A program made the position numbers and the translations under genes. Positions 23,481-35,166 of a DNA stretch of 64,000 bases are shown piece after piece. Under the pieces are notes generated by a model. The model was not told where the DNA came from, did not search any database, and worked only from the letters and a program-made list of their open reading frames with translations. Origin of the DNA: Delphinapterus leucas (lineage: Eukaryota; Chordata; Mammalia; Artiodactyla; Monodontidae). Every line of letters starts with the position of its first letter. The stretch's first letter is position 1. The stretch covers positions 64,843,641 to 64,907,640 of the forward strand of contig NW_022098057.1 in NCBI RefSeq assembly GCF_002288925.2, written 5' to 3'.

Positions 23481-24419
23481 TCTTTTCTTAATTTGTTCTT
23501 TTCATTATTTATTGAGTAGTTAATATATGCAGATATGTACAAATTCAAAAGATACAATGATGTCTAGTGATTTGGGGGTAAGTAAGATTAAAAACAATAT
23601 ATCCTGAAAACCTCTTCACAAAGGTAGAAGAGAAAGAAAGGTTTTATTATTGAGTAAGCATTAAACCAGAATATGACACAAATCACAGGCAAACTGCTAA
23701 AGAGATTGCAGATACAGAAAGAAGTCTCACCATTTTATATAAGTAAGCAGATACAACCCATTACATACATGTTCTCAAGAACAATAACTAGTCCTCAAAT
23801 AAGAGTACTTGATAGTACTCTTTTGCCTGCATAATTCACCATAAATTAATCAGGTAATTAGAATGACAATCTGTGTTAGGTAGTTGCCTTTATCCATAGT
23901 AAAGTTAAACTTCTTATATCTTTATGACAGGAGATAGGTTTGTAGCTTGGAGCCACATGCCTATAGAAGTTAGGCTCCCACATAAATTGGGAGATAGGGG
24001 TGCTATCTTCTTTGATGAGTACATTTCAAAGAGATGGCTCTCATGTCCTTGAGAAAGACATTCCTGGGTGAAAAGCTGGAAAGAAGTTTATTTACATATA
24101 TTTCAAAGAGATAGAGAAAAAACAGTGACAAGATTTCTAAAGTAAATGATAAAAGAAAAAGGGTGGGGGCAGTCTCTTTCCTTTTTTGCCCCAGGGAAAT
24201 TATTTTTCTCTTTTTAAAATTTATTATTTATCTTTACTTTTTCCCCAGAAACAATCATTTTTGAACATTCTTTGTGTATTTTTCAGAGGTGGTACCTGTA
24301 TTTACAAGTGTGGGTATAACTGTGGGATAAATTCGTAGCATGGTACCAGTTCTATAAAAGTCTTTTGAATCAGAAAATTTCCAGGCTCTGTTTTCAAGCC
24401 TCTTATAATCCAGTGTCAA

Positions 24420-26200
24420 CTGAGAAAAAAATGTGCAACCTCAAAGTTGAGAATTATGTTTTATTTGGTGGACTTTCTGAGTACTTAAGCCCGTAAGATG
24501 AACTCTCAGATAGCTCTGAGCGACCTTTCCAAAGAAGTCAGGGAGGAGCCAGGATATATCGTAGTTTTTTTTAAAAAAAACAGGTAGTCGGAAAATCAAA
24601 AAATTACTGTTAATTATGGAGTATTACTCAGCCATAAAAAATGAAATATTGTCATTTCCAGCAACATGGACGGACCTAGAGATTATCATACTAAATGAAG
24701 TAAGTCAGACAGAGAAAGACAAATATATGACATCACTTGTATGTAGAATCTAAAAAATAATACAAATGAACTTATTTACAAAACAGAAACAGACTCACAG
24801 ACATATAAAACAAACTTATAGTTCAAAGGGAAAAGGGTGGGGAAGGATAAATCAGGAGTATGAGATTAACAGATACACCCTACTACATACAAAATAAACA
24901 GCAAGGACTTACTGTATAACACAGGGAACAATATTCAATATCTTGTAATAACCTATAATGGAAAAGAATCTGAAAAAGTATACATATATATATAAATATA
25001 TGTATATATGAGAGAGAGAGAGAGAAAATCTAGCACAATATTGTAAATCAACTATACTTCAATTAAAAAAAGAACAAAACAAACAAAAAAACCTAAATCA
25101 CTATTTAAAGGCTTAGAAAACAAAAAAGATTACTGTTGGTTAAAGAAAAACCATACATCTCAAGGTAGTGAATTTAGTACTTTTCTATTTATGGGAAGAT
25201 GCAAAAGTGTGGGCTCATTGAAATCATTTCTTTGATATGCACCTTAACTATCTAGGGCCAGTATCCTGCTCTTCTCCATCCTGAATCCCCTCAAGGTGCA
25301 CAGTTGTGGGTGGCTGCAATGACTGATAGCCTGATGGCTGGAACATCCTTTGTTTATTGATATGGCAGGTGACATTCTTCATCCACAGTGCCTCCTCTTG
25401 GTCATAAATTCGACAAATGTTTGGGAGGTATTTCATGACCGATTTTGTCCCACAGTGCTAAGAAGGCTTATTCCTAGATCAGATGAAGATTCTGTTGATA
25501 GGCCACTCAATGTGTTAGTTTTTGGATCAGGCCCTGTTGATAATCTAAACTTCTCTGGATCACCTGTCTTACTAGTCTGTTATGATCCAGGAAATGTTTT
25601 CCCTTGTGGTTTCTTCCCATATCTACAGTTGTGCTATTACAATATTCTATGTAGAGTTAAATATATGATCTACTGTCTTAAGATGTTTATCCGTTTTTAA
25701 TTTTGTCACAGGCCTGATTGAGTAATGTAAGAGACAGCAATCTTATAAAACAGATAGGATATAAGTAATATAGCTAGTAATATTAATGAAGTCCTGGTGC
25801 AGCAGAGAGGGGTATAAAGCATAAATAATTTGAAAACAAGAAGAAAGAACATATTAAAACAATGATTAGTATAACTGGTTGTAATCTGATTGCAATAAGC
25901 CACCAAGTTCACAGGTGAGCCAGCTGGAAAAGCCAAATTCTGGAAGGATCAGGTAGAGAGAAAAAGATAAATGTTTCATCTTTGTTTACAAAGGTGTACT
26001 TTATCAACGTGTTATAGGTTATAGTGTAAGATGAAAGGTTTTTCTGGAAAACAAAGATTGAAAGCCAGTATATTTCAGAAAGAGTCATAAATTATAAATC
26101 ATATTTATCAATTCATTCAGTCCCATGTAATTCCTGTTGATTGGATGAAGTTGTCAGGTTTTCCATTAGAGTTTTGTAATTTCTTAACCAGTTCAGTGGT
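24420..26200 (+). repeat. Unclassified LTR-like interspersed repeat, split by an L1 3' end
   Basis: The sequence 'gttgagaattatgttttatt', 'ctcagatagctctgagcgac', 'ggagccaggatatatcgtag' and, after the L1 insertion, 'gggaagatgcaaaagtgtgg' and 'atatggcaggtgacattctt' looks to me like a dispersed mammalian repeat of LTR type. The right boundary is uncertain. A 116-codon frame at 25350-25700 has no recognisable domain. Confidence 0.4.
24616..25116 (+). mobile_element. 5'-truncated L1 3' end
   Basis: It begins inside the end of ORF2 ('tggagtattactcagccata'), followed by a 3' UTR ('gaagtaagtcagacagagaa', 'cttactgtataacacaggga') and the terminal 'ttcaattaaaaaaagaac'. Similar sequence flanks both sides, 'caaaaaattactgttaatta' before and 'caaaaaagattactgttggt' after, consistent with a target duplication. 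A short AT/GA microsatellite lies inside at ~24980-25025. Confidence 0.8.
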
Positions 26201-28344
26201 ATGATTTAAAACTTATCAGAAACAGACTTTTCAGAAAGTCAATTTTATGACTCTTTTTGGAGATCTTCATTTTATAAAAGCATCAGAGTAAAACAATGAT
26301 TGCCTGTAAACAAGACTTCAATGCCTGAATAAACATAAAGATTTGCAATTTGGGCGGATGTATGAGGACTCTTTATAAGATGATTTTCCAGCAAGAGAAT
26401 CTATTTATGTGGACTGGCAGAAAAACTCCTCACAGGAACACACCATTAAGGATGAACAGCAAAATGAAATTAAGGTTAGTCTTATTTGGGACTGTCATAT
26501 CAGTTTGATTAATCAGTAAATCAATGTACTTTAGTTTCAGAGCTTATAAATTCGCTTTCTTATTAGCAGTGATTAACACATTTCATAGTACATATCTGGG
26601 AGAGAAAGTGCTTTTGGCTCTAAGAGATTTGCTTTAATTTTTTTTTAATAAAAGCTTGTTTCCTTCTTAGGGGAATCATATTCCTAAGTTCATATTTTCC
26701 TCTTTTAAAGAGAGGGCTAATACTGCTTCTTTTCTGCAATAATGAAATTGGAGTTCCCAGCCCATGCTTTTAAGCACTATGCTATAGAGTCTACAGCAGG
26801 AGAATGGTAGACAATCTGGTTTTGAAACTAAATTTGGAGGAACCATACTGAATATCAAGCTAACAAATTTGGACTTTATTAAGTGAGGAATATTTGATTA
26901 GGGAGGGAGAAAATCAAATAGATTTTGTGGGAAGATTAATCAGTTGTGATGTGCAGATTATTTTGTAGGGCTCGATATTTGGAGGCAAGAAGAATCAAGA
27001 GGTTTTTTTTTAACATTTCCAGTAAGAGATAATAAGGATTAAAACGAGGGCAGTTGAAATGGAAAGGGAAGGGATAGCTATAAAGAAGGAAGAATTGACA
27101 GTTGTAGTGACTTTAAAGGGTGAGAAACGAAAATGGCCCAAGATGGCTTAGATATCAGACAGACCTATGCTTGGAAAAATGGTGGCATAATACCCTCAAT
27201 AGAAGGATGAACTGAATTGGGAGAAGGATGATCTGATATGAAGCAAGGGAGATAACAAAAAATAAATTATTACAAGCTTCTGAGTATTCAGATATATATA
27301 TTTTGGAGTTAGTCTTATGAGGGGGAATCATTTGAACACATGTAAATATGGTATGTGAACTGAAATAAACAAGTTACCATTTCTATAACTATTTCTTAAA
27401 GAATATTAGTTAAAATTATTCCAAGTCCAGAAGGTTCGCTAGCCTCTAGCTTTATTTAAGTAGAGATGTCCATGGTTCCCTCTTCATATAGCCATAGATA
27501 CAATTAGTAACCAGATTATCACAAAGCCTTTGGAATGTTATGTTTACCATGTAAAGTGATCAATTATGGTCACTTTGTTTCTTCTAAATGTAGCAAACTT
27601 TCTAACATGGTCAATCTGTTGGACAAAGCACTTTGCTCAAAATGGATTGGTGCTTATTTGAGAGATATCCTGAGAATAAGCTGAGATCAAGAAATGTGAG
27701 GTAGCCTCAGTTACTAATCTACCCTTACCTTTAAAAAATTTCATAAAATATAATTTTATTGGTGTTTGATATTGTGAATTCCAGCTTTAATTTATAGAAA
27801 TCTGTTTTTACTGTAATAAAAGTATGAAGGGTGGAAAATTTTAGAGTTCTTTGTTTTTAGGACACAGTTTGATAAAATTTGGTTAGTGATGTGGGTCATA
27901 GTAGAGCTCCGTGCTTTCCTCCTCAGGATGTTGATTACTGCTTTATTACAGAGAACGTTGTACAGTGGCCACGTTGTTCCTAGACTTCGGCGCCTATAGC
28001 TTTTGTTAGTGGCAGGTGTTCACTGCTAAGTTTAAGATTTAGGGTTGCCTAAATCCGGCCATAGGATCTATCATTTATAAGCTTTCTTTGCACATTTTAG
28101 TATTTATAGTAGATTTGGGAAGGCAAGAGAGGTGGCAGGCAATTACATTTTGAAATCTCATTACACTTTATGCTATGAGTAGAATTTCAAAGTTTGTTTT
28201 CTTAGAACAGTTGAAAAGAAAAAAACAGCCATTGTAAAATCTAAACAGAAACTTTTGTTGAAAATACTATTGTGAAGAAAATATTGCCAACATATTAGTT
28301 TTTATAAGTAGCTTAATGTTTGAAAGAAATGGCAAAATAGCTCA

Positions 28345-28560
28345 TGTTTTCTTCCACAAATCTGGGGCTGTCTTCATGGTTGTACAACCTGTGCAGTTAC
28401 ACAGGGCCCCGTGTTTGGAAGTATCTCACATTTATTTTAATTATCTGAAGTTGCTGTCTTGAAATTCTGAATACGTTTTGAACAAAGGGCCCTGCATTTT
28501 CATTTTGCATTGAGCCCCCCACTGCCCTGCCCCAAATTATGTAACTGGTCCTGCATAAAT
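28345..28560 (+). repeat. Decayed repeat related to the one at 51170-51720
   Basis: 'ctgtgcagttacacagggcc' near the left, and 'tttgaacaaagggccctgca', 'ttttcattttgcattgagcc' and 'attatgtaactggtcctgca' at the right. The same order of blocks appears on the opposite strand at 51170-51720. It is probably an old non-autonomous DNA transposon; family not named. Confidence 0.5.
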
Positions 28561-30829
28561 CCCTTGGTTACTTTCAGATTAACTTGTACCCTGTTTAGTT
28601 CCCATTACTGTACCTGATCTCAGCTCACTTTTAACATGTGAAATCCAAGATAGAATTGCAGTTAAAGTGAAGTCTGCTGATTTAGGTTGATTACTGGCAT
28701 TTAAGCAGTTTGGACTCAGTGCAAGTTACATGTTCAGAAAATCTTAGCTTTGTTAGCCACAAATGACCACTTGAAGTTAAATAAATAATTTAGCAGGCAG
28801 GATCCAAAAGAGGAAAGACCAAAAGCCCCAGAGCAAAGGGAAAAAATGAAAAGCAATGAATAGACATGAGGTGCCTTCCAACACTCTCTCTGGCTCTTCT
28901 CTAAGCCTGCAATAAGCCAGTCAACTGGCATATGTCATATCCTGCAGATGGGAAAACAGCCTGTGGAAATGTATACAAGTGCAGATGCATGGATCTGTCA
29001 TGCAGCTGCCAGAGGTTATATTTGTTAAGCAGCCTGCCAGTGGCCATGAGTTTTGAAGAAGGGTAGCTGCTTTGTGGGTGGCAGATTATTCTTATTTGTT
29101 CCATATGGAAACCATGCTGTCTCTAATAGGCATAGTGGCTTCTTCAATGCCTGGAATGAGTCTGACCATATTTTTCTTCTTACATTACTCAGTTATGTGA
29201 CTGTTGGGCTAATATATGGAGTCAGCCTTACAGAGAGGGAGGGAGGCCAGAAGTAGAGTTGGAATTCTGGTGATAGATGAGGCAGTGTAATAAATAGATT
29301 CAGCCATCAGGTCCAGAGACTGAGGGAGCATCAGTTGAGGTCAATTGACATCTTGATGTAAAACAGATGAGACATATCCTACTGTGACGCATCATACTGA
29401 AGGTAGTGAGAATAGTCTGTTTTATTTGACATTTTCTAATACTGGAGAATTTCTAAGCTTGCATATTTCTAATTTAAATATAGGGCTTAAATAGTTGTAC
29501 GAAGATGTAATGTGTGTGGTGTCAATGTTACAGTTTTATTGAAAAGGTGAATGAAAAGTGTATACATGACTGTTTCGGGCTTGGGGAGATTAATGAGGAA
29601 AGGGCAATAGATTGAGAATCATTTTCTATCTGGTACATGACCTGTGGGCATCTTTAGGGTCATGAAACAGCAAGAGTGGCGTGAGCTGGGGAAGCCATGA
29701 GAATTTTGACCTGCTGTAGACCCCCACTTACTGATCCTCAGTATAAGTGGATTTGGAGAAGGGGTCACCTTACCTCTAGCAAACAGACTACAATTTACCA
29801 GAGAGCCTCCTTGGAACCACTTACGCTTAGAGGGAGAATCACATTCAGTGCTAATGTAGATGTTCTAACAACAAAGGATCCTGGCACTGAAGGATCTTTG
29901 TGCTTTTTTGGGGGAGCAATCGCCTTACTTTGAGAGACTCCTTAATTTGAAATGTTGGGTGGTCTCCTCTTTTCATCAATTGTAAGAGTTTCCATTTCCT
30001 GTTGACTCGTAATCACTGAGGATATTTTGAAATTTCCACACACTTTTTTCCCTGCCAGATCTTCAAATATGGAACTAGCAGGCATAGTCACAATTAAGTT
30101 AAGCTGAAAACTCTCTAAATTTAATAATTTCTCATCCAGACTACAGAAAAATAACCCTGACATCCTTACCTAAATTAGTTTTCATTGGCACCTGATACTT
30201 CTTTCCCATTAGTTATCTTGATATGTACCCCTGCTAGTCTCTCTCTAGATAAGATGATCCTTCCAAGCACTGCTTTTGACCTTCATATTCAATTACTTTT
30301 AGGGAGAAAGAGTCATTACTTCAATTTTGCTTGGCAGTCATAACGGTAAACTAGTGTATTATGGCTCCCTGATTAGAAAAGTCTGAAATAGAGTCCAATG
30401 ATGAAATTTTTCTTCATGGCGTTATTTATTGCTAAATTTAAAGTATATAGTTTATGCTCTATAATAGCATATCACACTGCATAAAATCAATATCTAATTG
30501 AAAAATAGTTTGGATATGTAGATGCATTCTTTTAACATTAATTTTATTTTTAATGTTGTTCTGCATCCTATTTACCAAAGCTATGAGAATATTGTAACAT
30601 TCAGAAAGGGACATACTGGACACCTGCAGTTTATAGTAATATAAAAACCAGTAGCCTTTTAGAGTGTTTTATAATGATGAAAGCTGGATTTGGGGGGCTG
30701 AATTGTTAAGAACTTTTGTAATCATTCTCTTATCACCTAAATGTTCTGCTGAATAATTAAACACAGTAGCTGGTTGGTTTCATTACTGCCAATGTGCATG
30801 ACACAGGAGGTTTTAGCAAACTGCTTCTA

Positions 30830-31005
30830 TTCCTTCAGTTTCTTTCTTCTCATTTCCTCTGCTTTCCTCTATCCTCCTTCCCTCCCTCCATTCCTCTCAG
30901 TCCCTCCTCAACTTCCCTTTCATCTTTCCTCTCTTTCCCTCCTCCTTTACCTTATTTGCATATCCCTCCCCTCTCTTTGTCCTTCTCTCCTCCTCCTTGT
31001 ATCTC
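30830..31005 (+). repeat. Polypyrimidine (CCTT-rich) tract
   Basis: About 170 bp of nearly pure C/T on the + strand. It produces spurious Ser/Pro/Leu-rich frames of 76-93 codons. Confidence 0.9.
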
Positions 31006-31927
31006 ACATGTTCTTGTTTATTAAGAGAATTAAGTACCTAAATCAGATTTATTAAGCACTTAAGGAAAACATAAAGCCTTTGGTAAAATCTCTAAAAGAG
31101 CAAAGAATAGCAGAAGGAATGATCTTGTTTTAACATTTTTCTGACCAACTTTTGAAAATTTCATTATGTATCTAGTAAAGCAAAAAGATCTGAACAGAAG
31201 TAAGTGCAAAATCAGTTGATTTTTCTATATGTTTTCTTAACTTGGAAAAGACGTTAAGCCAGGAACTGATGTTTCTCGTTATACATCCATACCCTATAAT
31301 GAACAGCACCAGCAATATCTGTCTTGAATTAAACAAGAGAAGGCTATAAAATGAAGCATCATGGATTAAACTGTGGAACAGGTGAACATCATCTTTGGTG
31401 GTCCTTCCCATCCTTCCTGTCAGAATTCTTTTTTCTCAGAGTATCTGTTCCCTCTTTTCCCACTGATACCCAGTGTCTGTATCCTAGCCACCTAAGACTT
31501 GCTTCATGCCCCTCCACACTGTGATGCATATTCTCTTCAGCTGCCTCTTTTTCTTTTATTTTAACTAACTTATTTTTAACTAGTCATAAGGGAAAAGACC
31601 TGATAAACTAAAACCTTGATGACATACAACAGCTTAAAATTCTGTCCTCTCCCAGTGCTTTCTCCAAAGATACCTGCCAGTTTAGGGAAACAGTGCTTCT
31701 AATCACAATCAATCAACCACTTTTAGTGTAGATAATAGGCACCAATGGTGGTTCTATATTGTAAGGGAGGTTTTCTAAGCAGCAAATGATAGTACAGAGG
31801 TATCGATCTCTTCAACCTGCTACATGGGAGTCATCACTACCTTTTATCTAGTGAAATCCAGCTAACAAGATATCATAACAAAAGAATTTCACATCATGAA
31901 AAATAAAATGAAAAGCAATTTCTAGAG

Positions 31928-32140
31928 CTGTGTTGTTCAACATACTAGCCGTTTGTCAGATGTAGCTATTTGAATTTAAAATTAAGCCAATCACAATTAA
32001 ATAAAATTAAAAATTCAGTTCCTCAGTTGTGCTAGCCACATTTTAAGTGTTTAATAGCTGTATGTAGCAGGTGGCTACTGTATTGGCCATCGTAGATACA
32101 GAAAATTTTCATCATCACAAAAAGTTGTTTTGGACAGCAC
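31928..32140 (-). mobile_element. Short hAT-Charlie-type DNA transposon relic
   Basis: 213 bp with hAT-like inverted ends ('ctgtgttgttcaac' at left, 'tttggacagcac' at right). It is flanked by TCTAGAG on both sides (31921-31927 and 32141-32147), which fits the nTCTAGAn target preference of this group. The body contains 'gctagccacattttaagtgt' and 'tagcaggtggctactgtatt'. It is non-coding. Confidence 0.75.
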
Positions 32141-34208
32141 TCTAGAGTGTACTTTGGTGTGAATACAATTTTATCCCAATTTCTTATCAAGACTGCAGGC
32201 TTTATGGAGAATCCAAAAGGATAATTTTGGTTATCTTATAGGTTAATACATTCTAAATATAGATTTTCAAACACAATGACTCAAGCAAATTATTTTTTTC
32301 CCTAGCCATAGTTAACTAGAAAATTATTTAGAAATATTTGAGTTAATTTCTATTTAACTATATATTCAACTTGAGGCACAAAGGCCAATTCTTAACGTTT
32401 TTCATGCCAAGAACATCTTTAATTGTAGTTTTAAAATATTCAGAATATTATCTCCACAATTTTTAAATACTGTGGCTCTAGAGAACATGAGGAAGGAGTT
32501 AGGGACCACACCAAGAGCATCTGGAGGATGCTGTTATTGAGAAATTGTTACCACCTAGCAGTCATGTTTTCCCTCCTCTTTTTCCAAGGGATTTTAGGGC
32601 AGACATGACTTTTAGAGTCTTACAGTTACTTGGTATGACTGTGCCACACTGGCTACTCTTTTTTCTGTGCTCTACTATGCACAGTCCACTCATGAATCTA
32701 GAGCTTGTACTTAATCTGTTATTTCTCCCAAAGGATATAATTATAGACAGAAATGGAAGGTGGAATCAAATAGAGCACAAATGGGATTATTTATTTTTTT
32801 CAGTTGCCCCCTCTGTACCTTTTCTCTCCTTTGTTGATGAATTGCTTTCTGGGAGAACTCCACAGACATAATAGCTGGCATAAACCTTGGACATGGTAGG
32901 AACTATTCAAACGTTTGTTTAAATTTTACAGGTTTGTATTCAATTAGGTTTGCAATCAATTTGGACCTAGAAGGTAGGAAACACATGACATTACTGAGAC
33001 AATTAAGAAGAATTAACACTACTTAAAAATTTTGGAGCATCTGTAATATTTTTCGTGACATTATTGTATATAAAAATTATCTGTATTGTCTGTATGTTCA
33101 ATGTAGACAGAATAAGGTAATCATCATTGCTTATATATTTTTAGGATCTTCTATTTACAGATGGTTTAAAAACAGACTATGAGTAGAGATAAAACAAACA
33201 TGTAAACACATATTTCCAAATAGATAATCAATAACAAAGACTTAACTTTCTCCTTCATTAAAATATGTTGCCTTAGTCAGCAATATTCTGTTAAGAATAT
33301 ATACTAAGAGATCGGTTCAAGATGGTAGAGTAGAAGGACATGTGCTCATGGCCTTTTGCGAGAACACTGGAATCACAACTAACTGCTGAACAGTCATCAA
33401 CAGGAAGACACTAGAACTCACAAGAAAGATACCCCACATCCAAAGACAAAGGAGAGGCTGCATTGAGATGGTAGGAGGGGTGCAGTCACAATAAAATCAA
33501 ATCCCAATACTGGTGGGTGGGTGACTTACAAACTGGAGAACAGTTATACCACAGATGTCCATCTACTGGAGTGAAGGTTCTGAGACCCACGTCAGGCTTC
33601 CCAACCTGGGGATCTGGCAATGGGAGGAGGAATTCCTAGAGAATCAGACTTTGAAAGCTAGTGGGATTTGATTGCAGGACTTCGACAGGACTGGGGGAAA
33701 CAGAGACTCGACTCTTGGAGGTCACACACAAAATAATGTGCACATTGGGACCCAGGGGAAGGAGCAGTGACCCCATAGGAGACTGAACAAGACCTACCTT
33801 CTAGTGTTGGAGGGTCTCCTGCAGAGGTGGGGGGTGGCTGTGGCTCACCATGAGGACAAGGGCACTGGCAGCAGGAGTTCAGGGAAGTACTCCTTGGTGT
33901 GAGCCCTCCTGGAGTCCTCCATTAGCCCCACCAAAGGGCCTGTAGGCGCCAGTTCTGCGTTGCCTCAGGCCAAACAACCAACAGGGAGGGAACTCAGCCC
34001 CACCTATCAGCAGACAAGCGAATTAAAGTTTTACTGAGCGCTGCACACCAGAGCAATCCCCAGCTCTACCCACCACCAGTCCCTCCTATCAGGAAACTTC
34101 AACAAGCCTCTTAGATAGCCTCATCCACCAGAGGGCAGACAGTAGAAGCAATAACTACAATCCTGCAGCCTGTGGAACAAAATCCACATTCACAGAAAGA
34201 GAGACAAA

Positions 34209-35109
34209 ATGAAAAGGCGGAGGACTATGTACCAGATGAAGGGACAAAACAAAACCCCAGAACAACAACTAAAGTGGAGATAGGCAACCTTCCAGAAAAA
34301 GAATTCAGAATAATGATAGTGAACATGATCCAGGACCTCGGAAAAAGAATGGAGGCAAAGATCGAGAAGATGCAAGAAATGTTTACCAAAGACCTAGAAG
34401 AATTAAAGTACAAACAAACAGAGATGAACAATACAATAACTGAAATGAAAAGTACACTACAAGGAATCAATAGCAGAATAAGTGAGGCAGAAGAACGGAT
34501 AAGTGACTTGGAAAACAGAATGGTGGAATTCACTGCTGAAGAACAGAATGAAGAAAAAAGAATGAAAAGAAATGAAGACAGCCTAAGAGACCTCTGGGAC
34601 AACAATAAACACACCAACATTCGCATTACAGGGGTCCCAGAAGGAGAAGAGAGAGAGAAAGGACCCAGAAAATATTTGAAGAGATTATAGTCAAAAACTT
34701 CCCTAACATGGGAAAGGAAATAGCCAACGAAGTCCAGGAAGTGCAGAGGGTGTCAGGCAGGATAAACTGAAGGAGAAGCGCGCTGAGACACATAGTAATC
34801 AAACTGACAATAATTAAAGACAAAGAAAAATTACTGAAGGCAAAAAGGGAAAAATGACAAATAACATACACAGGAACTCTCATAAGGTTAACAGCTGATT
34901 TCTCAGCAGAAACTCTACAAGGCAGAAGGCAGTGACATGATATACTTAAAGTGATGAAGGGGAAAAACCTACAACTAAGATTACTCTACCCAGCAAGGAT
35001 CTCATTCAGATTCGACAGAGAAATCAAAAGCTTTACAGACAAGCAAAAGCTAAGAGAATTCAGCACCACCAAACCAGCTCTACAACAAATGCTAAAGGAA
35101 CTTCTCTAA
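34209..35109 (+). pseudogene. L1 ORF1 (ORF1p RNA-binding protein), disrupted
   Basis: ORF1p is the trimeric RNA-binding chaperone of L1. The likely ancestral ATG is at 34209. A frame change near 34265-34275 puts most of the protein in another frame, open from 34172 to 34690. That frame shows the coiled coil (KQTEMNNTITEMKSTLQGIN, SRISEAEERISDLENRMVEF) and the start of the RRM (NIRITGVPEGEE). A second frameshift near 34660 breaks the RRM, and further stops (e.g. near 34768) lie in the C-terminal domain, which ends about 35109. It is not functional. Confidence 0.9.
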
Positions 35110-35166
35110 GTGGGAAATACAAGAGAAGAAAAAGACCTAAAAAGCAAACCCAAAACAATTAAGAAA

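Noticed and set aside
25350..25700. A 116-codon + strand frame
   Set aside because: It lies in repeat-like sequence, shows no domain I recognise, and lacks exon borders.
30774..31055. Ser/Pro/Leu-rich frames of 76-93 codons
   Set aside because: They arise from a polypyrimidine tract and have no other coding evidence.
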